A stretch of 64,000 bases of DNA from Flaccisagitta enflata (lineage: Eukaryota; Chaetognatha; Sagittoidea; Aphragmophora). The notes beneath the pieces were generated by a model that was not told where the DNA came from, searched no databases, and was given only the letters and a program-made list of their open reading frames with translations. The stretch's first letter is position 1, and every line of letters begins with the position of its first letter. Location of the stretch: the NCBI GenBank assembly GCA_965153355.1, contig OZ231128.1:62001-126000 (forward strand). Reading direction: 5' to 3'. Shown here in pieces: positions 19,991 through 30,266 of this stretch. A program made the translations under genes and the position numbers.

Positions 19991-20160
19991 ACACACTTCA
20001 ACAGACTACCAACATGACCTGATTTTCTTTATGAAGGAAGATTTAGCGTCCGCTGATCCCAAGAACTGCCAAGATTACCACGTTACATGATCTGAAATGG
20101 TAAAGCCACAAACCAACAAAGACAAGATATACAAACATCTGCCTGTTTATATGTTTTTCT
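19991..20160. other. Sequence upstream of Helitron ORF1
   Basis: The likely 5' flank or leader of the Helitron. No TATA box or 5' terminal motif could be assigned. Confidence 0.35.
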
Positions 20161-20161
20161 T

Positions 20162-20219
<58 letters not shown>
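20161..20219. repeat. CT microsatellite
   Basis: Nearly pure CT run with two T insertions at its start. Confidence 0.95.
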
Positions 20220-20222
<3 letters not shown>

Positions 20223-20439
20223 CCTCCCATCTCTACAACCTTGGAAAAAAGTATACCAACACCTAGGCAATTTATTGATTTATTCACCAAGAATTGACAA
20301 AGACATTTTATTGAAAGTGATAGGTCATTGTATGATGTTTTTACCTCACAGATGATTCAAGTTTTCCATATTTCATGCACTCTACACAGCTCTTTATTTT
20401 GTTAAGGGTGATCTAGTTTCCCATCTCTTAAACAAACTT

Positions 20440-20820
20440 GCTGAAAATTTCATTCTGGATATAGGTTTATTGTTTTGCTTGTAACTTCTAAACGATTAAA
20501 GCTACAGAAACCAGACTGCGCTCATCTTAAAGAGTTTTTGATGAAGATTAGTTTGCCTTTTTTAAAAAAGTTTCTAGCTTTTCTAGAAGCCAAGATATCC
20601 TTAAAATAAACTGTCAGTAAAAAAATGACTTCTTCATTCTTGATTTTTTCGCATTTTCAAAAAGGAATTGTTTTATTCTTTTGCTTGCCATTTCTAAACG
20701 GTTAAAGCTACAAGATCCAGATTGCATTCATTTTGGAGATAATTTGACAAAGATTAATTCCTTTTTTTTTTTAAAGTTTCTAGCTTTTCTAGAAGCAGAG
20801 ATATCTTTAGTTAAAGTTGT
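20440..20820 (+). repeat. Tandem duplication of about 190 bp
   Basis: Two copies share TTTTGCTTG..TTCTAAACG.TTAAAGCTACA and AGTTTCTAGCTTTTCTAGAAG followed by AGATATC. The first lies at about 20468-20600 and the second at about 20676-20805. Divergence is moderate. The phrase around AAAGCTACAGAAACCAGA resembles the motif in the TIR elements at 46.6-47.0 and 49.97-50.93 kb, so this may be a remnant of that group. Confidence 0.7.
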
Positions 20821-20849
20821 CGGTATACTTATTTCCAAGGTTGTATAAG

Positions 20850-21060
20850 AGGGTCTATCGGTCCGTTGATCCATCCGTCTATCCATCTGTCTGTCCGTCC
20901 ATCCGTCAGTCCATAGTGCCTATGGAAAAACCGCGTTTTTTGGCTGTTTTTGGCCTTTGTGACATCCTGCACTGAATCAAATGATCAACAAACATGTTTC
21001 GACTCTCCTTTACTACTCAGTCGTTTCATCTGTCAGCTCGTCCATCTGTCTCTCCATTCA
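20850..21060 (+). repeat. TCCGTCCATC-type microsatellite and spacer
   Basis: GTCCGTTGATCCATCCGTCTATCC and GTCTGTCCGTCCATCCG runs at about 20856-20915 resemble the tail of the GTCGCG-palindrome family, but no palindrome is visible beside them. The remainder is unremarkable. Confidence 0.5.
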
Positions 21061-21103
21061 TGTCACATGTTCAATACACGCAGAGACATAGTCCTGACTC
21101 ATA

Positions 21104-21123
21104 CACATACACACCAACACACC

Positions 21124-21166
<43 letters not shown>

Positions 21167-21265
21167 ACACACTCACATACACACACACATACACACACTC
21201 TCACGCATCCACACACACATACACACACTCTCACGCATCCACACACGTACACACGCACACGTCAA
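21104..21265. repeat. CA microsatellite with interruptions
   Basis: CA repeat at 21110-21180, then a duplicated block (ACACACTCTCACGCATCCAC twice, near 21194 and 21224). Confidence 0.9.
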
Positions 21266-21445
21266 CACACGCAGCAACACCCTTAAATACTCACTGATTA
21301 AGCAGGAAAATGCTTGCTAACTTTTTTTTAACTTTTGCTGGTACTAAAATTCTTTTTGTGTCTGTACTGCTTTTAACGAAATTCAGTACAGCCTGTTTTC
21401 AGAGGTCGATTTCTTTGGTGCATTTTTTCTTCATAAACCGTCTCC

Positions 21446-21447
<2 letters not shown>

Positions 21448-21491
<44 letters not shown>
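21448..21491. repeat. CT microsatellite with downstream GACAGACTGA repeats
   Basis: A pure CT run, followed to about 21560 by degenerate ACTGACAGACCAACAGACTG repeats. Confidence 0.9.
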
Positions 21492-21494
<3 letters not shown>

Positions 21495-21560
21495 AGGACC
21501 AACAAACTGACTGACAAACTGACAGATTGACAGACTGATAAACTGACAGACCAACAGACT

Positions 21561-21826
21561 GACAAATCCGCAAAACGACCAACAATTCTATGTTATTTAA
21601 ACACCCCTCTTGAAAACATTGCATGAAAAATACAGATCAATCTTGAGTTAGTTGGCCAGACAACATGGATGCTGACAATGAATTTGCGCGTGATAGCTAA
21701 TATCTTTTAACATCAACGCCATCAACGGGTCTGAAGTGAAATGCAACTGCTCGCCAACTAAGCAGCTAATCAACTGAAGTGCGAATTGATGCAGACACTA
21801 CACAAATACACACACACATTCACAGT
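21561..21826. other. Spacer, nothing recognised
   Basis: Ordinary sequence between microsatellites. Confidence 0.4.
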
Positions 21827-22634
<808 letters not shown>

Positions 22635-22823
22635 CAGTACCTTCCGAGCAAACCCGGCTAAAACTGGAGGATTAATTTTTTTTACTTTAATTTCATTTTT
22701 CAAACTTTATTTTTTGTATTTAACCTAATTAAAAGATACTTAATTCTTTGAACATATTTGGCTGTCAAAAAAATAACAAAAATTAATCCTCCAGTTTTAG
22801 CCAGGTTTGCTTAGAAGGTACTG
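22635..22823. mobile_element. Small MITE with about 46-bp TIRs
   Basis: CAGTACCTTCCGAGCAAACC at the left is mirrored by GGTTTGCTTAGAAGGTACTG at the right, and the inverted match continues through CTGGAGGATTAATTTTT. The right flank is TA. The left flank is TG, so the target duplication may be mutated. The AT-rich core has no frame. Confidence 0.8.
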
Positions 22824-22880
22824 TACCTATCACTTCTTTTTAGTAATTCTTTTAGTTAGTCTTCTTGAACTAATCAAGAC

Positions 22881-22993
22881 AGCATAGGTCATCGGCCCCT
22901 TCGGGGCCGCTGCCCCTCTCACCATCACACATCCACATACACTCACATAGGGGCAACGGGTACCGCTGACCATCTAACGCTTTTGCGACTATT
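22881..22993 (-). mobile_element. Solo HCM long end
   Basis: AGCATAGGTCATCGGCCCC, the cap hairpin, the stem TGCCCCT with AGGGGCA, GGGTACCGCTGACC and the tip CGCTTTTGCG are all present. There is no array or short end on the left. It is nearly identical to the right end of the copy at 47.1-47.6 kb. Confidence 0.8.
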
Positions 22994-23185
22994 TTTCATG
23001 TTTTGCTATTCCCCAATAGCATCAAAGACAATCTAGTTACGATTTTTGCATATTACGACTTCGTTTCTGGTCGTTATGGTCTACTTAAAGCTATAAAAAG
23101 CTATCAAAAGCTATATAAAACTGTTTGAAGCTATTTGAAGCTTTTCAAAGCTAATTAAACCTAGTTAATAAACATAAAACGAAAT
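22994..23185 (+). repeat. AAAGCTAT-type short repeat
   Basis: About eight degenerate copies of AAAGCTATNNAA between 23085 and 23170; otherwise plain sequence. Confidence 0.6.
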
Positions 23186-23201
23186 GTCTGTGTCTGTTTT
23201 T

Positions 23202-23203
23202 CA

Positions 23204-23275
<72 letters not shown>

Positions 23276-23305
23276 TTCTATCTGTCTGTCTGTCTCACTG
23301 TATCT
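23202..23305 (+). repeat. CTGT microsatellite
   Basis: Tandem CTGT with few interruptions. Confidence 0.95.
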
Positions 23306-23700
23306 CTGTAGTTATCTCTCTATGAGAGACTGGGACCAAAACCAAGAGAATCGTTTCAGCATTTATGTTATGTCGATGTTATCGAATCTCATGTTAAGCA
23401 TGATGGAGAATGATTGATCATTTTCAAATGTTGATCATTTTCTATCAAAACATTCTTAATAAAAGGGTAATATAAATGCTAGCATGTAAAAATTCTAAAG
23501 AATAAATAATCAAAGTTTATGAAACTAGAATTTGAATATGAAACCTTGAATTTTATAGCTTAAAAAAAGAGAAAAAAGAGAAACAATATATCAAAATTTT
23601 AAAGTGGAAAAATTAAAAGAAAAAAAGTCAAAAAGAAAAAAAAGAAAAAAAAAAGTAAATGAAAACTAAAAAACAACTAAAAACTAAAGAGTGAAAAATG
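23306..23700. other. A-rich spacer
   Basis: Increasingly A-rich, with no frame or repeat of note. Confidence 0.45.
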
Positions 23701-23741
23701 ATACAGTAAAAATGAAAAAAAAATGAAGAGTGAAAAGTGAA

Positions 23742-23773
<32 letters not shown>

Positions 23774-23960
23774 GAAAAATGAAAAATGAAAAATGAAAAA
23801 TGAAAAATGAAAAATGAAAAAAAAGAATAAAAAATAAAAAATAAAGAATAAAAAATAAAGAATAAGAAATAAAAAATAAAAAATAAGAAATGAAAATTTA
23901 AAAAATATAAAATAAAAGAATTAAAAATGTATAAAATGAAAAATAAAAAATATCATTATC
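23701..23960 (+). repeat. GAAAAAT 7-bp repeat and derived A-rich tract
   Basis: GAAAAAT is tandemly repeated at about 23735-23820, then decays into AATAAAAAAT/AAGAATAAAA repeats. Confidence 0.85.
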
Positions 23961-24179
23961 AATGGTGAATACATTATAAAACATTCTTTCTATCTTCAAT
24001 TTTTTTTTAAATGATCACAAAAAATCCATAATGAGTAAAAAAGATGGACAAAAAAGTGACAGCAATAATAACGCCTCAAAAAACGCCATAGAGACGCCAA
24101 AATGGTGTTACGTTGCCATGGCGTTACTACAGAAGTCGCTATGTAATGGGTTGCTCTGGACTCACGCAGCCAAGCATCT

Positions 24180-24275
24180 TTTTTGTTGCGGACATGAAAC
24201 TCTATTAGAGGCTTTATCCATTTGTTGGTCTGTTGGTCTATTGGTCTGTTGGTCCATTGCTATGTTGGTCCGTCG
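24180..24275 (+). mobile_element. GTCGCG-palindrome family fragment
   Basis: GTTGCGGACATGAAACTCTA, TTAGAGGCTTTATCC and TTGGTCTGTTGGTC run in the family order. One stem arm is mutated (GAAACT instead of GCAACT). Confidence 0.5.
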
Positions 24276-24466
24276 GAGTTGAAAAGTGGGAAATCAAGCA
24301 TTTTAAATGCAGGATTTGTTGACTCCATCACGCCCTTTTTTGCCCTACGGCGAGCGTGATCTTAGACAAAGGACACAAAAATCGGTAAACGTTACGCGGT
24401 CTTGCATTCAATAACAATCTACGCCTCCCATGCGTCCCCAAACCGCCGCCGGACACGAAAAAAAAA
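24276..24466. other. Spacer, nothing recognised
   Basis: Unique-looking sequence with no gene. Confidence 0.35.
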
Positions 24467-24517
24467 ATAGCAGCCCAAAGGCAGACTTTGTCCCCTTTTG
24501 GGCCACTGCCCAAAAAG
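24467..24517. mobile_element. HCM deletion derivative: long-end tip fused to short end
   Basis: AATAGCAGCCCAAAGGCAG is the tip hairpin of the subfamily at 36.9 and 58.9 kb. It is joined directly to ACTTTGTCCCCTTTTGGGCC, then ACTGCCCAAAAAG, a short end. The array and the large stem-loop are missing. Confidence 0.6.
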
Positions 24518-24813
24518 CGAACTTCTGTCTCTCATCGCCCTCTACGACTGATGTGAAAAACTGACGTTCCATTATTGCCCTCAACGCCCGTCGAAATCCT
24601 AAATAATTACAACCTGGGTGAATAAGACCAGGAGGGGGGGGAGGAGGGGAGGAAGAGCAGACAGTGCAGCTCTTCGCTTTCCCGTTAACCACGTTATCAT
24701 TTTAACTTGTCTGTTGAACCAAGTTTCATTTTATTCTATTTTTGCCTTTGCTCCATTTTAAGTTTGCATTCACCATGTATGCGGATTTTGTCTTTATAAG
24801 AACGCAATGCACT
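24518..24813. other. Spacer, nothing recognised
   Basis: G-rich run near 24632 (AGGAGGGGGGGGAGG); no gene. Confidence 0.35.
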
Positions 24814-24966
24814 GTGACCCAGATCAGACCCAGCTAAAGAAAATTCCCATACCCAGCCTCTAACCACCCAGCAACCACCCCGAAAGGCTCAAACCGCCTT
24901 CACTATGACCCAGATCAGACCCAGCTTAAGAAAATTCCCATACCCAGCCTCTAACCACCCAGCAAT
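24814..24966 (+). repeat. 92-bp tandem duplication
   Basis: TGACCCAGATCAGACCCAGC and the following CATACCCAGCCTCTAACCAC start at 24814 and again at 24906. The two copies are almost identical. Confidence 0.85.
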
Positions 24967-25028
24967 GTTTCCTTGGGTGGTTTGTTGGTTGGGAACATTT
25001 GCAAACAATGTTAAAAAGAATAAGGATG

Positions 25029-25076
25029 TTTACCAATAAGGCGGCTAATCGCCGTAGGAAAAAAGTCGTAAATGCT

Positions 25077-25163
<87 letters not shown>

Positions 25164-25706
25164 AACATGTAACACGGGGTTACAATATCGTTGCGGACAG
25201 GGGCATCCAACCCCCATCCACACCCCAACCCCCACGCACAAGCATCTAGACTGCTTGTTTTTCCACTTTTCAACTTGGACGGACAGACGGACCAACAGAC
25301 CAATGGATGGACTGACAGACAAAGCCTCTCATAGAGTCCGTAGTTGAGATGAGAGAGAGACTGTGCTGCCAGGATGCACAATTACCACCTGGGACATTTC
25401 AAAGTTCAAGTAGACTTCAACTATCTCAATTCCTTGTTTTTCGGGAAAACGCGAAAAATGCGGAAAAATAAAAAAAGATTCAAAAAATCATAGCTCCAAA
25501 ACTATTGATCGCACAGAATTCTGCTTGGCGTCATCTGAAAGAGGAGAATTAGCTCTTTCTTAGCTATCAATTTCATGCGTAGTACCATTCGGGCCCAAAA
25601 GCTTACCAACTTTCCCAAACGCTTCATGAAAAAAAGGGAAAACAACTTTTCTTCGCGGAAATCAAAAAGTCTTCGAATCTTCGAATCTCGACTTTTTTCC
25701 AAATCA
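25029..25706 (+). mobile_element. About 680-bp composite repeat with internal GA tract, copy 1
   Basis: Order: ACCAATAAGGCGGCTAATCG, GTCGTAAATGCT, GA microsatellite (25079-25158), TTACAATATCGTTGCGGAC, CAACCCCCATCC, a GGACGGAC/CCAATGGA segment, ACAAAGCCTCTCATAGAG, then a 360-bp tail ending CTCGACTTTTTTCCAAAT. The same modules in the same order occur at 31338-32822, and a divergent set at 62.2-62.7 kb. The GGAC part is the reverse strand of the GTCGCG-palindrome family. Frames inside are repeat artefacts. Confidence 0.8.
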
Positions 25707-26144
25707 TGTTACAAATCAAGAATGGTAATTATTATGTTCTTTTCTTTTTCAAAGATAGAATATCAATTAAAATCTAATTGAATTTAACTTCAAAGGATAT
25801 TTCTATTCCCTATACTTAAGATTTGTATCTTTTGATTTATCAAGATAAAAGCTACTGGACTCTAACTCAAATTGTTTATTGCTTAGTATTGCTAAATAAA
25901 CACTACTTTTGCTTTTGTTAAGGATATACAAAGTTTCTTTTTTGTGTCTTTCGGGTTTGAATCATGTTCTTATAAAAACAATGTTTGCCACATACCCTTT
26001 CCATCGAAACTTCTCAATTGTAATTGTTCTTCTTTTTTATCGGTCTGCCATTCACAAGCTGTCTACAAACTGACTTCAAGCACTCTGTATACATTAAATT
26101 CTTTAGACGTCCCGCTTAGGCGTAGCCCGCTCTGTATAACCAAC
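25707..26144. other. AT-rich spacer, no gene supported
   Basis: Non-repetitive AT-rich DNA. A 108-codon frame from 25944 runs into HCM sequence and has no recognisable domain. Confidence 0.45.
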
Positions 26145-26497
26145 AAGTCATCCAAGGATTGCACATGGTCAGCGGTACCCGATGCCCTGCTTGGAGTGAT
26201 AGCTGAAGAAGTGGTGTTAGAGCAGGGCAGCGGCCCCAAAGGGCCGATGTCCTCTAGGACACAGGGGTGAACCATTACGTACGTCTGTCCTAACAAGGCT
26301 GATTTAGGGCCTTGAAGAGCTAATTTTGGGCCTGAGAGGACTGATTTTTGGCCTGAGACGCCTGATTTTGGGCTTGAGAGGGCTAATTTAGGGCCTGAGA
26401 GGAGCCTGGGGGGGGACGTACGTACGGACAGACGTACGTAATGGTTCACCCCTGTGTCCTACAGGACATCGGCCCTTTGGGGCCGCTGCCCAAAAAG
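26145..26497 (+). mobile_element. HCM copy 7, complete, with 53-bp near-perfect inverted caps
   Basis: Long end left: tip ATCCAAGGAT (26150-26159), stem TGCCCTGCT (26183-26191) with AGCAGGGCA (26221-26229), then the cap. Positions 26238-26290 and 26426-26478 are inverted copies over 53 bp with one mismatch, including GAACCATTACGTACGTCTG. Only about 135 bp of array lies between them. The tip stem has different bases from other copies but pairs perfectly. Confidence 0.85.
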
Positions 26498-26708
26498 TGT
26501 TACAATGCCCCATGTTTCGGAGAAAATAGATATTTTCATTCAAATGCATCCCTGTCCTACACAACTTCGGCCCTTTGGGGCCGCTCCCTGCTCTCCAGGG
26601 TCCAGTAGAGGAATTCCAGACCCCTATACAATCAAAAGATCCGGGCCCCGACCCCCCTCCCCATTTTTGCGCAAGAGCGAGTCCAATGACATCACATGCA
26701 GTTCCCTC
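26498..26708. other. Spacer with a solo HCM cap fragment
   Basis: CTTCGGCCCTTTGGGGCCGCT (26563-26584) after TGTCCTACACAA is an isolated cap. The rest is unique. Confidence 0.5.
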
Positions 26709-27002
26709 TTTGGGCATCAGCCTCAAAGGGGATGAAATCCTGTAGAACACAGGGGGACTTCCGTTTGTCCCCCCCAGGCCTTCTCAGCTGTGAAATCTGC
26801 TCTCTCAGGCCTGAAATCTGCCCTCTCAGGCCTTGAATCTGCCCTCTCAGGCCGGAAATCAGTCAACTTAGGCCCAAAATCTTCCCTCTCAGATTCAAGG
26901 CCTGAGAGGGCAGATTTCAGTCCTGAGAGGGTAGATTTTAGGCCTGTGAGGGCGGAGTTCAGGGCTGAGAGGGCCTGGGGGGCGGACAGACAGATGGACA
27001 AA
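26709..27002 (-). mobile_element. HCM copy 8, long end missing
   Basis: Short end CTTTGGGCATCAGCCTCAAA, cap with CCTGTAGAACACAGGGGGAC, then an array of CTCTCAGGCCTGAAATCTGC type to about 26975. It then abuts the outer edge of copy 9 without its own long end. Confidence 0.7.
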
Positions 27003-27801
27003 CAGGTCGCCCAAGGGCAATATGTGGTCAGCGATACCCGTTGCCCTGCTTTGAGTGATTGTGAATTGGAGTGAGGGGAAGCAGGGCAGCGGCCCCGAAG
27101 GGGACGAAGTCCTGTAGAACACAGGGGGACTTTCGTTCGTCCTACCTGAGGAAGTGGATGAGATGCTATAGAGGGCTGACTGAAGGCATTCAAGAGCCTA
27201 AACTGAGGTCTAAGAAGGCTGATATAAGGCCTCAGAATGCCAATTGGAAGCTTGAGAGGGCTGACTTAAGGCTTGAGAGAGCTGGATTAAGGCTTGAAAG
27301 GCCAGAGGACTGATTTGAGGCCTGAGAGGCTTAATCTGAGGCATGAGAGGCCAGGTTTGAGGCCTGAGAAGCCAGATTTGAGGCCTGAGAGGCCAGATTT
27401 GAGGCCTGAGAGGCCAAATTTGAGGCCTGAGAGGCTGGATTTGAGGCCTGAGAGGCCAGATCTGAGGCCTGAGAGGCTGGATTTGAGGCCTGAGAGGCCA
27501 GATCTGAGGCCTGAGAGGCTGGATTTGAGGCCTGAGAGGCCAGATTTGAGGCCTGAGAGGCCAGATCTGAGGCCTGAGAGGCCAGATTTGAGGCCTGAGA
27601 GGCCAGATTTGAGGCCTGAGAGGCCCGATCTGAGGCCTGAGAGGCTGGATTTGAGGCCTGAGAGGCTGAATTTGAGGCCTGAGGGGTCTGATGAAGGGGG
27701 ACTAACGGACTAACGGACGAACGGACGGACGGACGGGAGGACGGATGAAAAGTCCCTGTGTTTTACAGGACTTCGTCCTCTTCGGGCCGCTGCCCAAAAA
27801 A
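27003..27801 (+). mobile_element. HCM copy 9, complete, with a homogeneous 21-bp array
   Basis: Long end left (tip GCCCAAGGGC, stem TGCCCTGCTT with AAGCAGGGCA), cap, then a leader also found in copy 1 (GAAGTGGATGAGATGCTA). The array alternates GAGGCCTGAGAGGCTGGATT and GAGGCCTGAGAGGCCAGATC units at about 27310-27690. A GGAC run and the inverted cap end at CTGCCCAAAAAA. The array reads LRPERPDLRPE in one frame, which is an artefact of the 21-bp period. Confidence 0.85.
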
Positions 27802-28487
27802 CGGACGCAAGAACAAAAGTCCCCCTTTATTGGGCAGCGGCCCCGAAGGGGACGAAGTCCTGTAGAACACAGGGGGACTTTTGTTCATCCATTTGTTCGT
27901 CCGTTTGTCCGTTTGTCCGTTAGTCCCCCCCTTCATCAGACTCCTCAGGCCTCAAATCCAGCCTGTCAGGCCTCAAATCCAGCCTGTCAGGCCTCAAATT
28001 CAGCCTCTCAGGCCTCAAATCTGGCCTCTTAGGCCTCAAATCCAGCCTGTCAGGCCTCAAATCCAGCCTCTCAGGCCTCAAATCTAGCCTCTCAGGCCCC
28101 AAATCTGGCCTCTCAGGCCTTTAATCTGGCCTCATAGGCCTCAAATCAGGCTTGTCAGGCTTCAAATCTGGCTTCTCAGGCCTCAAACCTGGCCTCTCAT
28201 GCCTCAATAAAGCCACTCAGGCCTCAAATCAGTCCTCTGGCCTTTCAAGCCTTAATCAGGCCTTATATCAGCATTCTTAGACCTCAGTTTAGGCTCTTGA
28301 ATGCCTTCAGTCAGCCCTCTATAGCATCTCGTCCACTTCATCAGGTAGGACGAACGAAAGTCCCCCTGTGTTCTACAGGACTTGGTCCCCATCGGGGCCG
28401 CTGCCCTGCTTCCCCTCACTCCAATTCACAATCACTCAAAGCAGGGCAACGGGTATCGCTGACCACACATTGCCCTTGGGCGACCTG
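27802..28487 (-). mobile_element. HCM copy 10, complete, mirror of copy 9
   Basis: Short end left (TTGGGCAGCGGCCCCGAAGG, about 27830), cap, TCCG run, array of AGGCCTCAAATCCAGCCTCT type (27945-28240). The same leader as copy 9 follows in inverted orientation (AGCATCTCGTCCACTTC), then the full long end to CGACCTG at 28487. Copies 9 and 10 face each other through their short ends. Confidence 0.85.
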
Positions 28488-28600
28488 TTCCACAGGACTT
28501 CGTTCCCTTTGGGGCCGCTGCCCTGCTTCCCCCATTCCGATTCACAATCATGCAAAGCAGGGCAACAGGTATTGCTGACCAGATATTGCCCTACATATTG
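28488..28600 (-). mobile_element. Second long end in tandem with copy 10
   Basis: CACAGGACTTCGTTCCC, GGGGCCGCTGCCCTGCTTCC, AAAGCAGGGCAACAGG and TATTGCTGACC repeat the preceding long end with a few differences. This is a tandem duplication of the end alone. Confidence 0.75.
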
Positions 28601-29312
28601 CCCTTGACCATGCAGAAGCCCTCTGGGCCCTCCTGAGGCCCAGGCTCCTATAATTTGTATAGGGTGTATAGGGTGTATAGGCCTCTACAGGCCTCTGCTG
28701 CTCTCACTCTTCTTCTTCTCTTCTTCTTCTTGCTGATCACTATAAGCATCGGGTACCGCTGACCATATGCAATCATTGGATGACTTGCTTATTGCTGCCC
28801 CTGCCCATAAGCACGCAACTAGGTAGCTATGTCTCTGGCCTTATTCTTAAGCAAAATAAGGATTCATCGCCTTCCTCCTTTGCTAGTGGTTTTCAGTCGC
28901 GTGCTACGCAACTCTACAACCCGGTCCATCCATCCATCTATGGGGCTTTTGGGCGTGCCGCTCCTGCCCAAATGCTCCCCTGACCTCAAATATGGCCCCT
29001 GACCAGCCACACGCAACTGGGGTAGCCCTTATCAGGCCTTGTTAGCTGCGGATTGGCTTCTCTAAAAAAACGCTTTGTCCATCCATCAGTCTGTCCATCA
29101 GTCTGTGTGTACAAGTGGAAAAAACAAGCATTTCCGCTCCTGCCCACCCATCTGCGAAATGTATTGGTTTTGTATCCAGCTCTGTTTTTTTTTTCTTTGT
29201 CAAAACAAACCAGTTTCTTGACAATATAAGAATGGGCGCTTCAAAAACAATCTTGTTTTTTTTTTTGCATTTACCAAACGCAAATAAGTGGTGTTTCCTT
29301 ACTTCACATTTT
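28601..29312. repeat. Mosaic of short dispersed repeats
   Basis: Contains GGGTGTATAGG duplications (28660-28682), a solo HCM tip (CGGGTACCGCTGACC then ATCATTGGAT, 28750-28780), and a GTCGCG-family hairpin AGTCGCGTGCTACGCAACTC (28898-28917) with CATCCATC. It also has CTGCCCAAATG motifs and a second GCTTTGTCCATCCATCAGTC tract (29070). No gene. Confidence 0.55.
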
Positions 29313-29665
29313 GGTGTTTATGAAATGCCAAAAATGGCGTTTATGAAATGCCAAAAATGGCGTTTCTGAAATGCCAAAAATGGTGTTTCTGAAATGCCAA
29401 AAATGGCGTTTCTGAAATGCCAAAAATGGCGTTTCTTAAACGCCAAAAATGGCGTTTCTGAAACGCCAAAAATGGCGTTTCTGAAACGCCAAAAATGGCG
29501 TTTCTGAAACGCCAAAAATGGCGTTTCTGAAACGCCAAAAATGGCGTTTCTGAAACGCCAAAAATGGCGTAATTGAAACGCTAAAAATGGCGTTAATGAA
29601 ACGCCAAAAATGGTATTGCTAAAACGCCAAAAGTGCCGTTTCTGAAACGCCAAAAAGGGGGTTTC
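29313..29665 (+). repeat. 23-bp minisatellite with a hairpin in every unit
   Basis: About fifteen copies of GGCGTTTCTGAAACGCCAAA plus AAT. Each unit contains the inverted repeat GGCGTTT-CTG-AAACGCC. The early units carry AAATGCC, leaving one G.T pair. The array decays after 29600. Confidence 0.9.
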
Positions 29666-29989
29666 TGAAACACTAAATGCTGTCGTTGCATAACTTAACA
29701 TTTATGCGTTTCAGAAACGCAAAAAGCGGGCCTTTTGATACATGAAAATAGTAGCTACATTTAGTTTTTTAGCATCGGTATGCCAGCTGTATGAAACGCG
29801 TGTTTTTAAGCCCCCAAAAAAGTGTTTCAAAACTGCGGCATGCCATGAGTGTTGTAACACCAAAAAAAGATCGTTTTGTAACGGCCCTTAATGGCCGTGT
29901 CGTAACGATATTTTTCATGGGTTAATGACACATTTTCTGTGTCACTAGCTTCATAAATGGCCGTTTTGACACGACCCCAAAGCACGAGA
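29666..29989. other. Spacer with decayed AAACGC motifs
   Basis: Scattered GTTTCAGAAACGC and GAAACGCGTG remnants suggest an older, wider array. No gene. Confidence 0.4.
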
Positions 29990-30152
29990 CGGACTATCTC
30001 ATCCTCTAAAGTATTTGAGCTAATGACCTCAGCTTTGGCCTTCATAAAATGTCAGGTAATTTTTTACAACACTACAAGAGATAAAAAGTGATACTCTGAT
30101 AGTTTTGTAATGCTAAGCTTTTACTTTCCCCCACTTGAGCTTGTTCACCGTG
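29990..30152 (-). mobile_element. Fragment of the CAGGGTGAACAAGC MITE
   Basis: Reverse-strand match to the left half of the element at 55353-55836. Shared words include GAGCTAATGACCTCAGCTTTGG and CTTTTACTTTCCCCCACTTG, and it ends in CACCGTG followed by TA (30153-30154). Confidence 0.7.
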
Positions 30153-30266
30153 TAAGATGCTTTCACCGTCCAAAAATGATATAGACAGACAGAGACGCCG
30201 CGCAGAGTTGAATGGAGAGGAAAAAGAGCAGTAAGGATTAACGACCGTAGAGCCAGAAAACAAAAG

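Noticed and set aside
27294-27713. 139-residue open frame reading LRPERPDLRPE
   Set aside because: It is the translation of a 21-bp array inside an HCM element. Frames stay open because the unit is a multiple of three.
29318-29701. 127-codon frame reading FGVSETPFLAFQKRH repeats
   Set aside because: The 23-bp repeat read in rotating frames; no functional protein is indicated.
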